The notes under the pieces are model-generated. The model was given only the letters and a program-made list of their open reading frames with translations. It was not told the origin of the DNA and made no database searches. The translations under genes were made by a program, and so were the position numbers. Source: Jeotgalibacillus sp. S-D1 (GTDB taxonomy: Bacteria > Bacillota > Bacilli > Bacillales > Jeotgalibacillaceae). Taken from it: a DNA stretch of 64,000 nt. The stretch lies in the NCBI RefSeq assembly GCF_004358665.1, contig NZ_SMZR01000005.1, positions 186,001 to 250,000 of the forward strand, written 5' to 3'. Positions 16,181 to 26,125 of the stretch are shown here, one piece after another (the stretch's first letter is position 1; each line of letters begins with the position of its first letter).

Positions 16181-18193
16181 TCATAATGATAGTGAAGGTT
16201 CTCCATATAGGTTTACTTCTATTAATCGACGATTCGGTTCATTGTCCTCAATATAAAGAATTTGAAATGCATTAGGAATTTTATTATATAAAACCTTATC
16301 ATTTATTTCTTTAGGTTCATGTGGTTGTTTATTTGTTTGATTAGAAATCGGCAGACAAAACCAAAATTCACATCCTATTATCTCTGAACTACTCACCCCT
16401 ATTTTACCACCCATTGACTTTATGAGCTGCTCTGTAATAGAAAGTCCTATACCTGTACCTTCTTCAGCAGTACTTAGGCGTATAAACGGGTCAAATACTT
16501 TTTTTTGCAATTCTAATGGAATACCTTGTCCAGTATCCTTTATTCGAAATACAACGTAGTTTTTTGCTAGATTACAAGTAATATAGACCTTTCCATTAGG
16601 TCTATTATATTTAATTGCGTTATCTAGCAAATTCAAAAATACTTGTTTTAAACGAATAGCATCTCCCTTAATTGAAATATTTTTATATGCATCGGTTTGG
16701 TTTAAAATAGTAACATTATTTTTATTCGCTATTGGTCTGAGTAATTTAATACAATCTTCTAAAATGATATCGAAGTATATTTCTTCTGTATTAACTTGTA
16801 AATTTCCATTTTCAATTCTTGATAAATCCAAAATGTCATTTATTAGTTTTAATAAATGTCTTCCGGCTTTTAATATTTCTTGAATGGAATCTTGGTGGTT
16901 TTCATCAAATCCTTTTTCCAATTCGAGAAGTTGAGCAAAACCCAGTATTCCGTTCAATGGTGTTCTTAACTCATGACTCATTTTCGATAAAAAGTCAGAC
17001 TTAGCTTTATTTGCTTTTTCAGCCACTTCTTTAGATTTATTGATAGCAATCTCCATCTTCTTGTGTTCAGTAATGTCAATTAATTCGAAGGTGTTCCCAA
17101 TAAAATCACCGTGAATAAATAAAGGGAAATATTTACATTCAAGAATCTTATTGTTCTCAGTTTCTAGTTCAATTACTGTGGATTGTTTGGTTTCGCTAAT
17201 AGAATTAAGAAATTTTAAAAAAACTTCTGGTCTTTTAAATATAAAAAAAAGACTTGGGGCGTATGTTCCGATATATTGATTAGAATTTCCATCTAAACAT
17301 AACATTCTAAGCATGGAGCTATTGATTGCAGTTATTTCTCGTCGTCTATTAGTAACAAATACTCCACTATTTAAGGTATTGAGTAGTGATTTTTTGTACT
17401 CATGTGCTTCAATTAATTTAATCTCTTGTTCCTTTTGATCTGTAATATCTTTAAAAGATACAAGGGTTCCTTTTCTATTTTCCAGAGGATTGTTAAATGG
17501 TTTTGAATTTACTGAGTACCAGCGCATCCCCTCATTTTTATTCATTTTCCCCATTATAAAGTTGTTGAAAGAAATCCCCAATTTCATCGTAATAATTCCT
17601 GGCAAATCCCAGTAAGATAAAGGTATTCCTTCTTCATTAATAAATTCTATCCCCATGTCTAGTAAAGTATCTTCATTATAATATCCAGATTTAATTCCGA
17701 ATTGTAATTCTACATTTTTGTTTAATGCAGTTACTTTAATATTATTATCTTGGCTATTTTTCTCTTCAAGAAATATACCTTCTGACATTGTTTCAAGTAC
17801 TGTTCGAGATAAATTTTCTATTTGTTGAGATTCTTCTTCGAGAACTTTTCTATCTGAAATATTAATACTGGTACCAATCACCTCTATTACTTTTCCTTTG
17901 TGAAAAACTGGCCTTAGTGTACAAATATAACTAAAACCAGCTATGTAACTTTCAAAAACACAAGGTTCCCCACCCCATGCTATTTTATAATATTCCAATT
18001 TCTCAGCAGCATAGTCTGCCGGATAAAAATCAAACAACGTTTTACCCACTATATCTCTGGGTTCGAAACCTAGTTTATATAACAATTCTCCATCACAGAA
18101 TGTGTGGATAAAACAGTCATCTTTTATTGTAAATTTGTAAACCATACCTGTATCTGAAAGAGTTTGTTTTATTTCTCTAGAGTATTTACCCAC
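16181..18193 (-). CDS. PAS-domain sensor histidine kinase, formerly hybrid
   Basis: A 670-residue cytoplasmic kinase without membrane segments. It has three PAS domains (about 10-118, 130-256, 265-385), then HisKA with His407 in MSHELRTPLNG, then HATPase with the DNAIKYNRPNGKV N box, DTGQGIP and GTGIGLSI. Residues 645-670 begin a receiver (ILYIEDNEPNRRLIEV) that ends early with foreign residues. The downstream sequence retains the rest of that receiver in broken frames. The signal may be a small ligand or redox state. The LytTR regulator follows about 300 bp downstream. The kinase core looks intact and probably functional. Confidence 0.88.
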   Translation of the reverse strand: MGKYSREIKQTLSDTGMVYKFTIKDDCFIHTFCDGELLYKLGFEPRDIVGKTLFDFYPADYAAEKLEYYKIAWGGEPCVFESYIAGFSYICTLRPVFHKGKVIEVIGTSINISDRKVLEEESQQIENLSRTVLETMSEGIFLEEKNSQDNNIKVTALNKNVELQFGIKSGYYNEDTLLDMGIEFINEEGIPLSYWDLPGIITMKLGISFNNFIMGKMNKNEGMRWYSVNSKPFNNPLENRKGTLVSFKDITDQKEQEIKLIEAHEYKKSLLNTLNSGVFVTNRRREITAINSSMLRMLCLDGNSNQYIGTYAPSLFFIFKRPEVFLKFLNSISETKQSTVIELETENNKILECKYFPLFIHGDFIGNTFELIDITEHKKMEIAINKSKEVAEKANKAKSDFLSKMSHELRTPLNGILGFAQLLELEKGFDENHQDSIQEILKAGRHLLKLINDILDLSRIENGNLQVNTEEIYFDIILEDCIKLLRPIANKNNVTILNQTDAYKNISIKGDAIRLKQVFLNLLDNAIKYNRPNGKVYITCNLAKNYVVFRIKDTGQGIPLELQKKVFDPFIRLSTAEEGTGIGLSITEQLIKSMGGKIGVSSSEIIGCEFWFCLPISNQTNKQPHEPKEINDKVLYNKIPNAFQILYIEDNEPNRRLIEVNLYGEPSLSL

Positions 18194-18600
18194 TTTATAT
18201 CCCCTTTTTAAAAAATCTATTTAACTACCTAGTAATTGATGTTTAAAAATATGTAAATATTATGTAGTTATAAGGTCTGGATAAATAGAAATCGAACTAT
18301 AATATTAAATTTATTATAGATTTTATCAAAATTTCAATAGAATTCGCGCTAACAGTCCGAATTAGTACTAACAGTCAAAATTCAAATAAACAAACTTCCA
18401 TACGAACCAGCTATTCGGTGCTTTTATCACTTGACCCTATTATGTAATCGTAAAAAACCGTTTTGGCTTTGGATAATATCTTTTCAACCAAATTCCTTTT
18501 AAAGTTACTGATAGAGATTGACAATTCATGTCTTAAACACTATCTAAGTAGTCATTTCACATTCCTCACAACTACTTAGAAGAAATTCCATACATAATCA
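18194..18600. other. AT-rich intergenic stretch upstream of the kinase gene
   Basis: No gene or clear structure seen. It should contain the promoter of the kinase gene, but no convincing -35/-10 pair could be chosen. Confidence 0.4.
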
Positions 18601-18603
18601 CAG

Positions 18604-18646
18604 AAAAAAGGTCTTTTATAAGTTGAAAACTTCTAAAAGACCTTTT
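18604..18646. terminator. Bidirectional-looking terminator
   Basis: AAAAGGTCTTTTA (18606-18618) pairs with TAAAAGACCTTTT (18634-18646); A and T tracts flank both sides. It follows the Fe-ADH remnant on the minus strand. Confidence 0.75.
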
Positions 18647-18694
18647 CAGGAGAAATCCTTTGTTAAATTTGAAATCTAATATCTCAACCTACCG

Positions 18695-18950
18695 ACTTTA
18701 TTCAATAAAAACATTTCGATCGCGCCAAAATCTCCTCCTGCTTAACACCATCATCTGCAAACGCCTCTTAAGCACTCTCGGGAATATCAACTCCCTTCAA
18801 GGGCTGCGGAATATTCAGATCGGCTACCAGCTGTTTTAATTCTTCTACACATTTAAAAGAGCTTCCGCTTTGAATATCGATTTTAGTGAATTTACAAGAT
18901 TGTCTTTTTAGAATATCGGAAAATTCTTCCAATTTGTTCCTAAAATTCAA
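18695..18950 (-). pseudogene. C-terminal remnant of an iron-containing alcohol dehydrogenase
   Basis: The minus strand reads IDIQSGSSFKCVEELKQLVADLNIPQPL then GVDIPESA, a stop, and in the same frame EAFADDGVKQEEILARS. This resembles the C-terminal helical domain of group III alcohol dehydrogenases (pattern LGIPEEDLxxLAEDALKxxRLLxxNPR). No start, cofactor domain or metal site remains. It lies directly after an intact gene of the same family, so it may be the tail of a lost neighbour or paralog. Confidence 0.5.
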
Positions 18951-18998
18951 AAAACTGCCCCGTACGCCAGTCCAATATGCACGACGTATGGGACAGTT
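18949..18998 (-). terminator. Terminator of the Fe-alcohol dehydrogenase gene
   Basis: Arms AACTGYCCCRTACG and CGTACGGGGCAGTT around an 18-base loop, then TTTTTT on the minus strand. Confidence 0.8.
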
Positions 18999-19012
18999 CT
19001 ACTCATGTTCGA

Positions 19013-20179
19013 TTAGAAATCAACTTTATCACCGTTAAAGGCAGCAATATAAATCTTTTTCAGATCTTCTGCTGTTACTTCACGTGGATTAGCTGGTGTA
19101 CAAGGGTCTTCAACTGCCCCTGCTGCCATTTTATCCAGATTATTTTCGAATTCTTTTTGATCAATCCCGAATTCTTCAAGCGTTAATGGAATGTCCATTG
19201 CACGGTTCAAGCGGCGAATTTCTTCGGTTAGGGCATCTGTCAATTCACCCTCCGTGTTTCCTTTAAGTCCAAGCATTCTTGCGATTTCTGCAAAACGGGA
19301 GTCGTCTGCTTTTTTGTTAAAGTCAATCACGTATGGCAGGTAAAGAGCATTCGCTAAACCGTGAGGAATACCGAAGATCGCACCGCTCTTATGCGCCAAA
19401 CTGTGAACAATTCCTAAAAAGCCGTTTGAGAAGGCCATGCCAGCGATCGCTTGGGCATAATGCATTTCTCCTCTTGCTTCCTTATCGCCTGCGTATGATT
19501 TTTCTACGTTGTCCACGACCATTTTGACAGACTGCATAGCCAATGGATCGGTAAACGGGTTATGCGCGAGGGATACGTAAGCTTCAATACCATGCGTGAT
19601 TGTATCCATTCCTGTGTATGCTACAATGTTTGGCGGCATTGAATAGGTTAACTCTGGATCGACAATCGCGATGTCCGGTGTGATTTCATAGCCGAAAACT
19701 GGATATTTTACGTCTTTGTCACGATCTGTGATAACCGAGAACGGCGACACATCCGTACCCGTTCCGCTTGTTGTGGAAAGCGCGGCGAAGCGTGCTTTCT
19801 TGCGTAATACAGGAAGGGGGTTCGGTGCTTTAATTTGTTCAAATGTCAGCTCTGGGTTTTCATACAGAACCCACATCGCTTTTGCTGCGTCTATGGGAGA
19901 ACCTCCGCCTACCCCGACAATCCAGTCTGGCTGAAATTCTTCCATTTTTTTCGCTCCGTTTACAACGGTAGTAACAGAAGGATCGGTTTCTACTCCTTCA
20001 ATCAGCTGAATTTCAAAGCCAGCTTCTTTTAGATTCGATTCAATTTTATTAAGATAGCCTGATTTTTTAATCGATTCTCCACCGATAACGATCGTAGCTT
20101 TTTGACCTTCAAGATCTTTCAGTGCTTCAATCGATCCTTCTCCATAAAATACGTCTCTAGGTATTGTAAAACGATTCAT
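19013..20179 (-). CDS. Iron-containing (group III) NAD(P)-dependent alcohol dehydrogenase
   Basis: A 388-residue group III alcohol dehydrogenase. The nucleotide-binding GVGGGSPIDAAKAM and the metal region GMDTITHGIEAYVS, HSLAHKSGAIFGIPHG (Asp and three His) are complete. The start is the ATG at 20179 after GAGGAG; eleven upstream codons are open but lack a site. It lies downstream of zwf-gnd-pgi and near hxlAB, and its upstream region repeats the GTACTTACA box of those promoters. A role in methanol or formaldehyde interconversion is therefore plausible, since Bacillus methanolicus methanol dehydrogenase is from this family, but short-chain alcohol or aldehyde reduction fits equally well. Confidence 0.85.
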   Translation of the reverse strand: MNRFTIPRDVFYGEGSIEALKDLEGQKATIVIGGESIKKSGYLNKIESNLKEAGFEIQLIEGVETDPSVTTVVNGAKKMEEFQPDWIVGVGGGSPIDAAKAMWVLYENPELTFEQIKAPNPLPVLRKKARFAALSTTSGTGTDVSPFSVITDRDKDVKYPVFGYEITPDIAIVDPELTYSMPPNIVAYTGMDTITHGIEAYVSLAHNPFTDPLAMQSVKMVVDNVEKSYAGDKEARGEMHYAQAIAGMAFSNGFLGIVHSLAHKSGAIFGIPHGLANALYLPYVIDFNKKADDSRFAEIARMLGLKGNTEGELTDALTEEIRRLNRAMDIPLTLEEFGIDQKEFENNLDKMAAGAVEDPCTPANPREVTAEDLKKIYIAAFNGDKVDF

Positions 20180-20248
20180 AAGTTTTATTCTCCTCTTCAA
20201 AAAAATGAGCACTAATCCTCATCAATAACATTTGCAGCACTCTTATAA

Positions 20249-20257
20249 TGTAAGTAC
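20249..20257 (-). promoter_or_regulatory. GTACTTACA box upstream of the Fe-ADH gene
   Basis: On the minus strand GTACTTACA lies 70 bp before the start codon and matches 9 of the 16 bases shared by the hxlA and zwf promoters. A second relative, TATACTTAC, lies at 20317-20325. Confidence 0.4.
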
Positions 20258-20364
20258 AACTATAACATCGAAATCATAACATACACAATATTATTGCTTA
20301 TACTATATATAATTATAGTAAGTATATAAAGTATACTAATAATCATGACAAGGTTCTATCACGT

Positions 20365-21702
20365 TTATTTAGACAGCCGATCCATTAATACTGCTTTTTC
20401 AGCTTCAAATCCAGGTTTTCCAAGCAAAGCAAACATATTTTTCTTGTACGCCTCTACTCCAGGCTGATCAAATGGATTTACACTGAGCAAGTGCCCACTT
20501 ATGGCACAAGCCTTTTCGAAAAAGTAGACCATTTCTCCGTACGTGAATTCATTCATTTCATCAAATTCAATGACGAGATTTGGCACTTCTCCATCAATAT
20601 GGGCAAGCAACGTTCCCTGAAACGCTTTATTATTCACTTCATTCATTGTTTTACCAGCTAAAAAGTTTAATCCATCAATGTTTTCGGGATCCTCCTGTAT
20701 CGTAACTTCAATACGGGGCTTCTTCACCTGCAGAACGGTTTCAATCAGGTTGCGCTTGCCTTCTTGTACATACTGACCCATTGAATGTAAATCAGTTGAA
20801 AAATCAACAGAAGCAGGGAATAGCCCTTTCTGATCTTTTCCTTCACTTTCTCCAAACAGCTGCTTCCACCATTCTGAAATGTAATGTAGAGATGGCTCAT
20901 AGTTAACAAGGAGCTCGATGTCTTTTCCTTTTCTGTGAAGAACATTTCGAACAGCAGCGTACTGATAGCTTTCATTTGTTGATAGATCTGAGTTGTTGTA
21001 TTTGCGGGCAGCCGCTTCTGCCCCTGCTATCATTTGATCAATATTAAGACCTGCTACAGCTATAGGCAAAAGTCCTACTGGTGTTAGCACTGAGTAACGT
21101 CCGCCTACATCATCGGGGATGACAAAGGTTTCGTACCCTTCTTTATCAGCAAGATTTTTTAGCGCTCCTTTTTCACGGTCAGTTGTTGCAAAAATACGTT
21201 TTTTTGCTTCTTCTTTTTCGTATTTTTTCTCCATGTACTCGCGGAAAATACGGAATGCAAGAGCCGGCTCAGTCGTTGTTCCTGATTTAGAAATCACATT
21301 AACAGAGATATCCTTGCCTTCTAATAGCTCAAATAAATGAGAGATATACGTTGAGCTGATATTTTGTCCGGCAAAATAAACCTGCGTTTTATCACTCATT
21401 TGATTATGAAATGTATGGGATAACGCTTCAATGGCAGATCTTGCACCTAAATAAGAACCGCCAATCCCAATCACAATAAGCGCATCAGAATTACTTTTTA
21501 TTCTGTCAGCGGCTTGTTTAATTCGTGCAAATTCATCTTTATCGTAGTTAAAAGGAAGATCCACCCAGCCAAGAAAATCAGAGCCCGGCCCCTTTTTTTC
21601 ATGAAGCATATTGTGAGCGACTGTTACAAACTCACTTAGATTCTCTACCTCACTTTTTTTCATAAATGACAATGCATTTGAATAATCAAACGAAATAGAC
21701 AT
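20365..21702 (-). CDS. pgi: Glucose-6-phosphate isomerase
   Basis: A 445-residue phosphoglucose isomerase that interconverts fructose 6-phosphate and glucose 6-phosphate. Family signatures are present: [18 protein letters not shown], then [16 protein letters not shown] with the phosphate-binding Ser-Lys-Ser-Gly-Thr, and the C-terminal GQYVQEG and DQPGVEAYK with the active-site Lys. The ATG at 21702 follows AAAGGGG; six upstream codons of the open frame include that site and are untranslated. As the third gene of zwf-gnd-pgi, it feeds fructose 6-phosphate from the HxlAB reactions back to Zwf. Confidence 0.95.
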   Translation of the reverse strand: MSISFDYSNALSFMKKSEVENLSEFVTVAHNMLHEKKGPGSDFLGWVDLPFNYDKDEFARIKQAADRIKSNSDALIVIGIGGSYLGARSAIEALSHTFHNQMSDKTQVYFAGQNISSTYISHLFELLEGKDISVNVISKSGTTTEPALAFRIFREYMEKKYEKEEAKKRIFATTDREKGALKNLADKEGYETFVIPDDVGGRYSVLTPVGLLPIAVAGLNIDQMIAGAEAAARKYNNSDLSTNESYQYAAVRNVLHRKGKDIELLVNYEPSLHYISEWWKQLFGESEGKDQKGLFPASVDFSTDLHSMGQYVQEGKRNLIETVLQVKKPRIEVTIQEDPENIDGLNFLAGKTMNEVNNKAFQGTLLAHIDGEVPNLVIEFDEMNEFTYGEMVYFFEKACAISGHLLSVNPFDQPGVEAYKKNMFALLGKPGFEAEKAVLMDRLSK

Positions 21703-21773
21703 TTTCCATACCCCTTTCATTTAGAAGCTCCAGTGTTATTACTGAAGTTTCATGTCTGAATTTTTTGCTGCTG

Positions 21774-22673
21774 CTATTTCCCGCTTTTTTCTACTGCATG
21801 TCCGCCAAATTCGTTGCGCAATGCAGCGACTACTTTTCCAGTAAAGGTGTCATTGTCCAATGAACGATAACGCATCAATAATGACATCGCGATAACAGGG
21901 GTTGCTGCTTGCAGATCAAGTGCAGTTTCAACAGTCCATTTCCCTTCACCGGAAGAATGCATGACACCTTTAATATCGTCTAATTTGGCATCTTTAGAAA
22001 ACGCGTTTTCAGTCAGTTCCATGAGCCATGAACGGATAACGGATCCGTTGTTCCAAACGCTGGCGACTTTTTCATAATCAAAATCAAACTCACTTTTTTC
22101 CAGTACTTCAAACCCTTCTCCAATAGCTGCCATCATCCCATATTCGATTCCGTTATGAACCATTTTCAAGAAGTGTCCGCTTCCCGCTTTTCCAGCATAT
22201 AAATATCCTTTTTCGACCGCAGTATCTTTAAAAATTGTTTCCACAACACTCCAAGCTTCCGGATCGCCGCCGATCATATAGCATGCACCATTGCGCGCTC
22301 CTTCCATACCGCCGGATGTTCCTGCATCCATAAAGCTCACGCCGATTTCCTTTAGCTCATTGTATCTGCGAATCGACTCTTTATAGTGCGAATTACCAGC
22401 TTCGATCACAATGTCGCCTTTACTTAATAATGGTTTTACTTCAGTAAGTACGGAATCAACGACAGCATGCGGAACCATAATCCATAGAACACGTGGTGTT
22501 TCAAGTGATTCTACAAGCTCCTTTAATCTTGACGTACCAGTTGCTCCAATGTTTTCCATTTCTGAAACTGCATTTGGATTCACATCAAATGCAATTACTT
22601 CATGTTTATTATCTATTAAATTTTGACCTAAATTTAATCCCATTTTTCCTAATCCAATTAATCCAACTTTCAT
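21774..22673 (-). CDS. gnd: 6-phosphogluconate dehydrogenase, short decarboxylating form
   Basis: A 299-residue 6-phosphogluconate dehydrogenase that gives ribulose 5-phosphate, CO2 and NAD(P)H. The N-terminal GLIGLGKMGLNLGQNL binds the cofactor; FMDAGTSGGMEGARNGACYMIGG and KMVHNGIEYGMM hold the substrate, with the catalytic Lys in the latter. The protein is the about 300-residue YqeC/GntZ-like form, not the 470-residue Gnd. An AGGAGG site precedes it. It lies between zwf and pgi, completing an oxidative branch that can burn formaldehyde to CO2. Confidence 0.93.
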   Translation of the reverse strand: MKVGLIGLGKMGLNLGQNLIDNKHEVIAFDVNPNAVSEMENIGATGTSRLKELVESLETPRVLWIMVPHAVVDSVLTEVKPLLSKGDIVIEAGNSHYKESIRRYNELKEIGVSFMDAGTSGGMEGARNGACYMIGGDPEAWSVVETIFKDTAVEKGYLYAGKAGSGHFLKMVHNGIEYGMMAAIGEGFEVLEKSEFDFDYEKVASVWNNGSVIRSWLMELTENAFSKDAKLDDIKGVMHSSGEGKWTVETALDLQAATPVIAMSLLMRYRSLDNDTFTGKVVAALRNEFGGHAVEKSGK

Positions 22674-22756
22674 CTTGACTGCCTCCTAAAATAAACCTAT
22701 TTATATTCACTTGTTTTTCTCAAATATCTTAATCTTACAAGGTAAAAAAACATTTT

Positions 22757-24214
22757 TCACCACCAGTGAAAGCCTTCTTCTTGAAGCAGTTTTTCTGATG
22801 CTTCAGGTCCCATTGATCCCGCCTTGTATGAATAAAGCGGAATGCTATTTTCTTCGAATGCTTCCAATACCGGCTGTGCCCATTTCCACGATAGCTCGAC
22901 CTCATTCCAATGCGCAAAAAATGTGGAATCGCCTTGCAAGGCATCAAACAGTAATATTTCATAGGCTTCAGGCACTTCTTTTGTAACCGGTGAAAAATCA
23001 GCTGTTACAGGTTCAATCATGCCATTTTTCAATGGGTTTCTACTGTTTAACTGGAAGGAAACTCCTTCATTCGGACTTATATGAACGACTAATAAATTCG
23101 GTGCAGTCTTTTGATCTTCTGTTTGGTAAAGATCCTTTAATGTGTTTTTAAATTCGATGACGATACGCGTTGATTTTTCTTTCATTCTCTTTCCTGTACG
23201 GATGTAGAAAGGTACACCTTTCCAGAAATCATTGTCTATCCATAAGCGTGCCGCAACAAATGTATCATTTGTAGAAGAAGCATCAACTCCTGGCTCTTCT
23301 GAATATTTAACAACAGGCTCACCTTTAATTTCTCCTGCATCATATTGACCGCGTATGATGTTAGCTCCGACCTCTTCTATCGATAATAAACGTAAGGCTT
23401 CCATCACTTTTCTTTTCTCTTCGCGAATATCATCTGCACTGATTTTCTCTGGCAAATGCATGGCTGTCATCATAAGCATTTGAAGCATGTGATTTTGTAC
23501 CATATCACGGATTGCACCAGCCTGGTCGTAATAACCTGCCCGATCTTCCACACCTACGATTTCACTTGCTGTAATTTGCACACTGGCAATATACTCTTTA
23601 TTCCAAATCGCTTGAAGTACCGGGTTTGCGAATTCCAGGGTTTCAAGGTTTTGAACCATTGGTTTTCCAAGAAAATGATCAATACGGTAAATTTCATCTT
23701 CTTTAAATGCTCTGCTTAATTTAGTATTAAGATCGCGAGCAGACTCCAAATTATGACCGAACGGTTTTTCAATAATTAGACGTTTGCAGCCCTTCGTTGT
23801 TCCTAAGCCGCTTTCCTTAATATTTAAGGCAATATCATCAAAAAATTCAGGAGCAACCGATAAATAAAAGAGCCGGTTTTCAGTAAGATTTAATTCTTCC
23901 TCTCTTTGCTTAATAAAAGTAAGCAAATTTTTATAGGCTTCAGGCTTTGTAACATCCATCTGTTGATAACGGAATGCTTTTATAAACGCATTAAATTTAT
24001 CGTTGCCCCTTACAGTTCGTCTTGAAAATGTCTTAAGCGACTCTTCAACATGGGTTTGAAATTCATCATGAGATAAAGATGATCTTCCTAATCCAATAAT
24101 GGAATAGGCCTCTGGCATTTTCTTATCAAGAAATAAATTATATAAAGCTGGGAATATTTTTCTTTTTGCTAGATCCCCAGTAGCCCCAAACAATATAAAT
24201 GACATTGACTCCAC
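22757..24214 (-). CDS. zwf: Glucose-6-phosphate 1-dehydrogenase
   Basis: A 485-residue enzyme that oxidises glucose 6-phosphate to 6-phosphogluconolactone. GATGDLAKRK (from residue 10) binds NADP and YRIDHFLGKPMVQN carries the active-site His and Lys; RTGKRMKEKSTRI and the ending EGFHWW are typical. The open frame extends 39 codons further up, but GTG at 24214 with GGGGGA about 8 bases before it gives the expected family N-terminus. It is the first gene of zwf-gnd-pgi, and its promoter shares a 16-base box with hxlA. Confidence 0.94.
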   Translation of the reverse strand: MESMSFILFGATGDLAKRKIFPALYNLFLDKKMPEAYSIIGLGRSSLSHDEFQTHVEESLKTFSRRTVRGNDKFNAFIKAFRYQQMDVTKPEAYKNLLTFIKQREEELNLTENRLFYLSVAPEFFDDIALNIKESGLGTTKGCKRLIIEKPFGHNLESARDLNTKLSRAFKEDEIYRIDHFLGKPMVQNLETLEFANPVLQAIWNKEYIASVQITASEIVGVEDRAGYYDQAGAIRDMVQNHMLQMLMMTAMHLPEKISADDIREEKRKVMEALRLLSIEEVGANIIRGQYDAGEIKGEPVVKYSEEPGVDASSTNDTFVAARLWIDNDFWKGVPFYIRTGKRMKEKSTRIVIEFKNTLKDLYQTEDQKTAPNLLVVHISPNEGVSFQLNSRNPLKNGMIEPVTADFSPVTKEVPEAYEILLFDALQGDSTFFAHWNEVELSWKWAQPVLEAFEENSIPLYSYKAGSMGPEASEKLLQEEGFHWW

Positions 24215-24348
24215 TTTGCATTCCCCCGCTTGATATTTTTCAGCACAATATTTAAAAGAGTTTCGTCTTTTGAAAATCTTTTTCCCATCGTTTTCTTCAT
24301 AGATAGGTATCAGCATTCCCAAATTCAACAATTACTTGTGTGAGAGTA

Positions 24349-24388
24349 AGTATAATACGTATATTTCATTTGTGTAAGTACGCACTTT
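24349..24388 (-). promoter_or_regulatory. zwf promoter with HxlR-type box
   Basis: On the minus strand the box AAAGTGCGTACTTACA (24388-24373) overlaps a -35 TTACAC (24377-24372); after 17 bases comes a -10 TATACT (24354-24349), itself inside a TATACTTAC half-copy. Box and spacing are the same as in the hxlA promoter. The stretch 24389-24639 shows nothing else. Confidence 0.6.
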
Positions 24389-24639
24389 ATATACATTTAG
24401 TTATAAAAAAAGAACATAGTGCGAAAAAATATACTGTGTGAAGAGATGAATAAACAATAAGGTAATAAAACGTACGCAAAGAGGTTTTTAGAGAGGATTT
24501 GTTCTAGTTATGTAAATTAGAAATGCGAGACTCCACAAGCAAAAATTGAGAGGAGCTTTGGATCGCTTGCAGAAAGTAAATACCTGAACCGGTAATCAAC
24601 TGGCTTAGTTAACAGAACCTATACAAATAATTTCCATAT

Positions 24640-24675
24640 AAAAGCTCCCTCCAATATCTTGAGGGAGCTTCAATT
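24640..24675 (-). terminator. Terminator of namA
   Basis: AAGCTCCCTC (24642-24651) pairs with GAGGGAGCTT (24661-24670), followed by TTTTATA on the minus strand. Confidence 0.8.
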
Positions 24676-24687
24676 TCATATTATTTC

Positions 24688-25710
24688 TTATCGTATACTG
24701 TACGCTGCTGCCAGAGGAACCGGTGTAAGCGGATCTCCTCCTAATTGAAGAGACGCTTCATTCGCCCAGTAAGGATTTCTCAGCATACCTCTTCCAACCG
24801 CAACAAGATCCGCTTTGCCTTCACGGATGACCTCATCGCTTAGCTTAGGATCTTCCATTCTGCCTACTGCAATGGTTGGTACATTCAGTGCTTTTCTAAT
24901 TCCTTCAGATAAATCAACCTGATATCCAGGTCCGCTTGATGCAGGGCCACTTTCTCCTTCCCCGCCGGAAGAAACGTGGAATACATCAACACCAGCTTCT
25001 TTATAACGCTTTGCCAATTCAATCACATAGTCCATATCATAACCGCCTTCTGCGTACTCAACTGCAGAAATTCTAAAGAGAAGCGGCATGTCTTCAGGCA
25101 TCACTCGACGAGCAGCTTTAATGATTTCTACGCCGAATAAACTCTTGTCTTCACCATATTTATCTGTACGTTTATTTGTCAGCGGTGATTGGAATTGATG
25201 GATTAGGTAACCATGGGCACCATGAATTTCAATTGTATCAACGCCAGCATTTAACGCACGTTTAAATGCTGCTTCAAACTTTCCAACCATTTCTTCCACT
25301 TCTACAGTAGACAGTTCACGCGGTTCCTTGTACTGCCCTGAAAATTGAATCGCTGATGAGGATACAGGTACTGCTGCATCTTCGGCTTTACGACCAGCGT
25401 GCGCAATTTGAATTCCTACTTTTGCGCCGTAAACCTGGCTTGTTTCAATGATTTTTTTGAACGCTGGAATTTGATCATCTGACCAGAGACCAAGATCATA
25501 ATCAGTAATTCTTCCATCAGGGTCTACATCCGTCATTTCCATGATGATCAGTCCCGCGCCGCCAATCGCACGGCTTGTATAATGTGAAAAATGCCAATCA
25601 TTCGGCTTACCGTCCTTTTCCGTTACGGAATACTGGCACATTGGAGGCATCACAATGCGATTTTTCAATTGAAGTCCTTTAATTTGAAACGAATCTAATA
25701 ATGTAGGCAT
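24688..25710 (-). CDS. namA: NADPH dehydrogenase, old yellow enzyme family (YqjM type)
   Basis: A 340-residue FMN-dependent ene-reductase. The N-terminal LKNRIVMPPMCQYS, the substrate-binding pair in EIHGAHGYLIHQFQSPLTNKRTDKYG and the FMN-phosphate loop VAVGRGMLRNPYW match Bacillus YqjM. It reduces activated C=C bonds of enones and nitro compounds and serves in detoxification. In Bacillus subtilis yqjM lies near zwf and gndA, so the position beside zwf here is conserved context. It stands alone with its own terminator. Confidence 0.9.
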   Translation of the reverse strand: MPTLLDSFQIKGLQLKNRIVMPPMCQYSVTEKDGKPNDWHFSHYTSRAIGGAGLIIMEMTDVDPDGRITDYDLGLWSDDQIPAFKKIIETSQVYGAKVGIQIAHAGRKAEDAAVPVSSSAIQFSGQYKEPRELSTVEVEEMVGKFEAAFKRALNAGVDTIEIHGAHGYLIHQFQSPLTNKRTDKYGEDKSLFGVEIIKAARRVMPEDMPLLFRISAVEYAEGGYDMDYVIELAKRYKEAGVDVFHVSSGGEGESGPASSGPGYQVDLSEGIRKALNVPTIAVGRMEDPKLSDEVIREGKADLVAVGRGMLRNPYWANEASLQLGGDPLTPVPLAAAYSIR

Positions 25711-25829
25711 AAAAACTTCCTTTCCCTTGCAGAATACTGATTTTAAGACCTTAAATAAGAAATGCTTTAAGGTGCTTAAATATTATTACAATCCACACAG
25801 TACTTTAGTCAAACAACTCGGCTTATAAT

Positions 25830-26015
25830 TTGTCCTTGAGTTGGGAAGATCATGTATCGAAATGGAAAGCTTGGAGAGGAAAAAACTTCAGTTTTTTAAT
25901 TGGCTGCAGCTTTACATTTGAAGAGGAACTAATAAAAAACGGCATTCCAATTCGCCATTATGGGAAATTGCAATTCGGTAATCAAAAAATTCCCCCATCG
26001 CTTCAAGGATTATAA
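25830..26015 (+). pseudogene. Fragment of a DUF1445/YcsI-type putative hydro-lyase gene
   Basis: A 61-codon frame contains FLIGCSFTFEEELIKNGIPIRH, which matches the central conserved block of the DUF1445 family (about 260 residues in YcsI). The sequence then loses similarity and stops. No start with a ribosome site is present. The flanks 25711-25829 and 26016-26125 hold no other gene. It is best read as the remains of a deleted gene. Confidence 0.6.
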
Positions 26016-26125
26016 AAAAACGCATGCAGCAGCCTTTTAAAAAAAAGCAGCCACATACGGTATTTAATAAACAGTTCGGTTAATGATATACATGCTTAGG
26101 TTCATATGCTTATGTTTATTTGATG

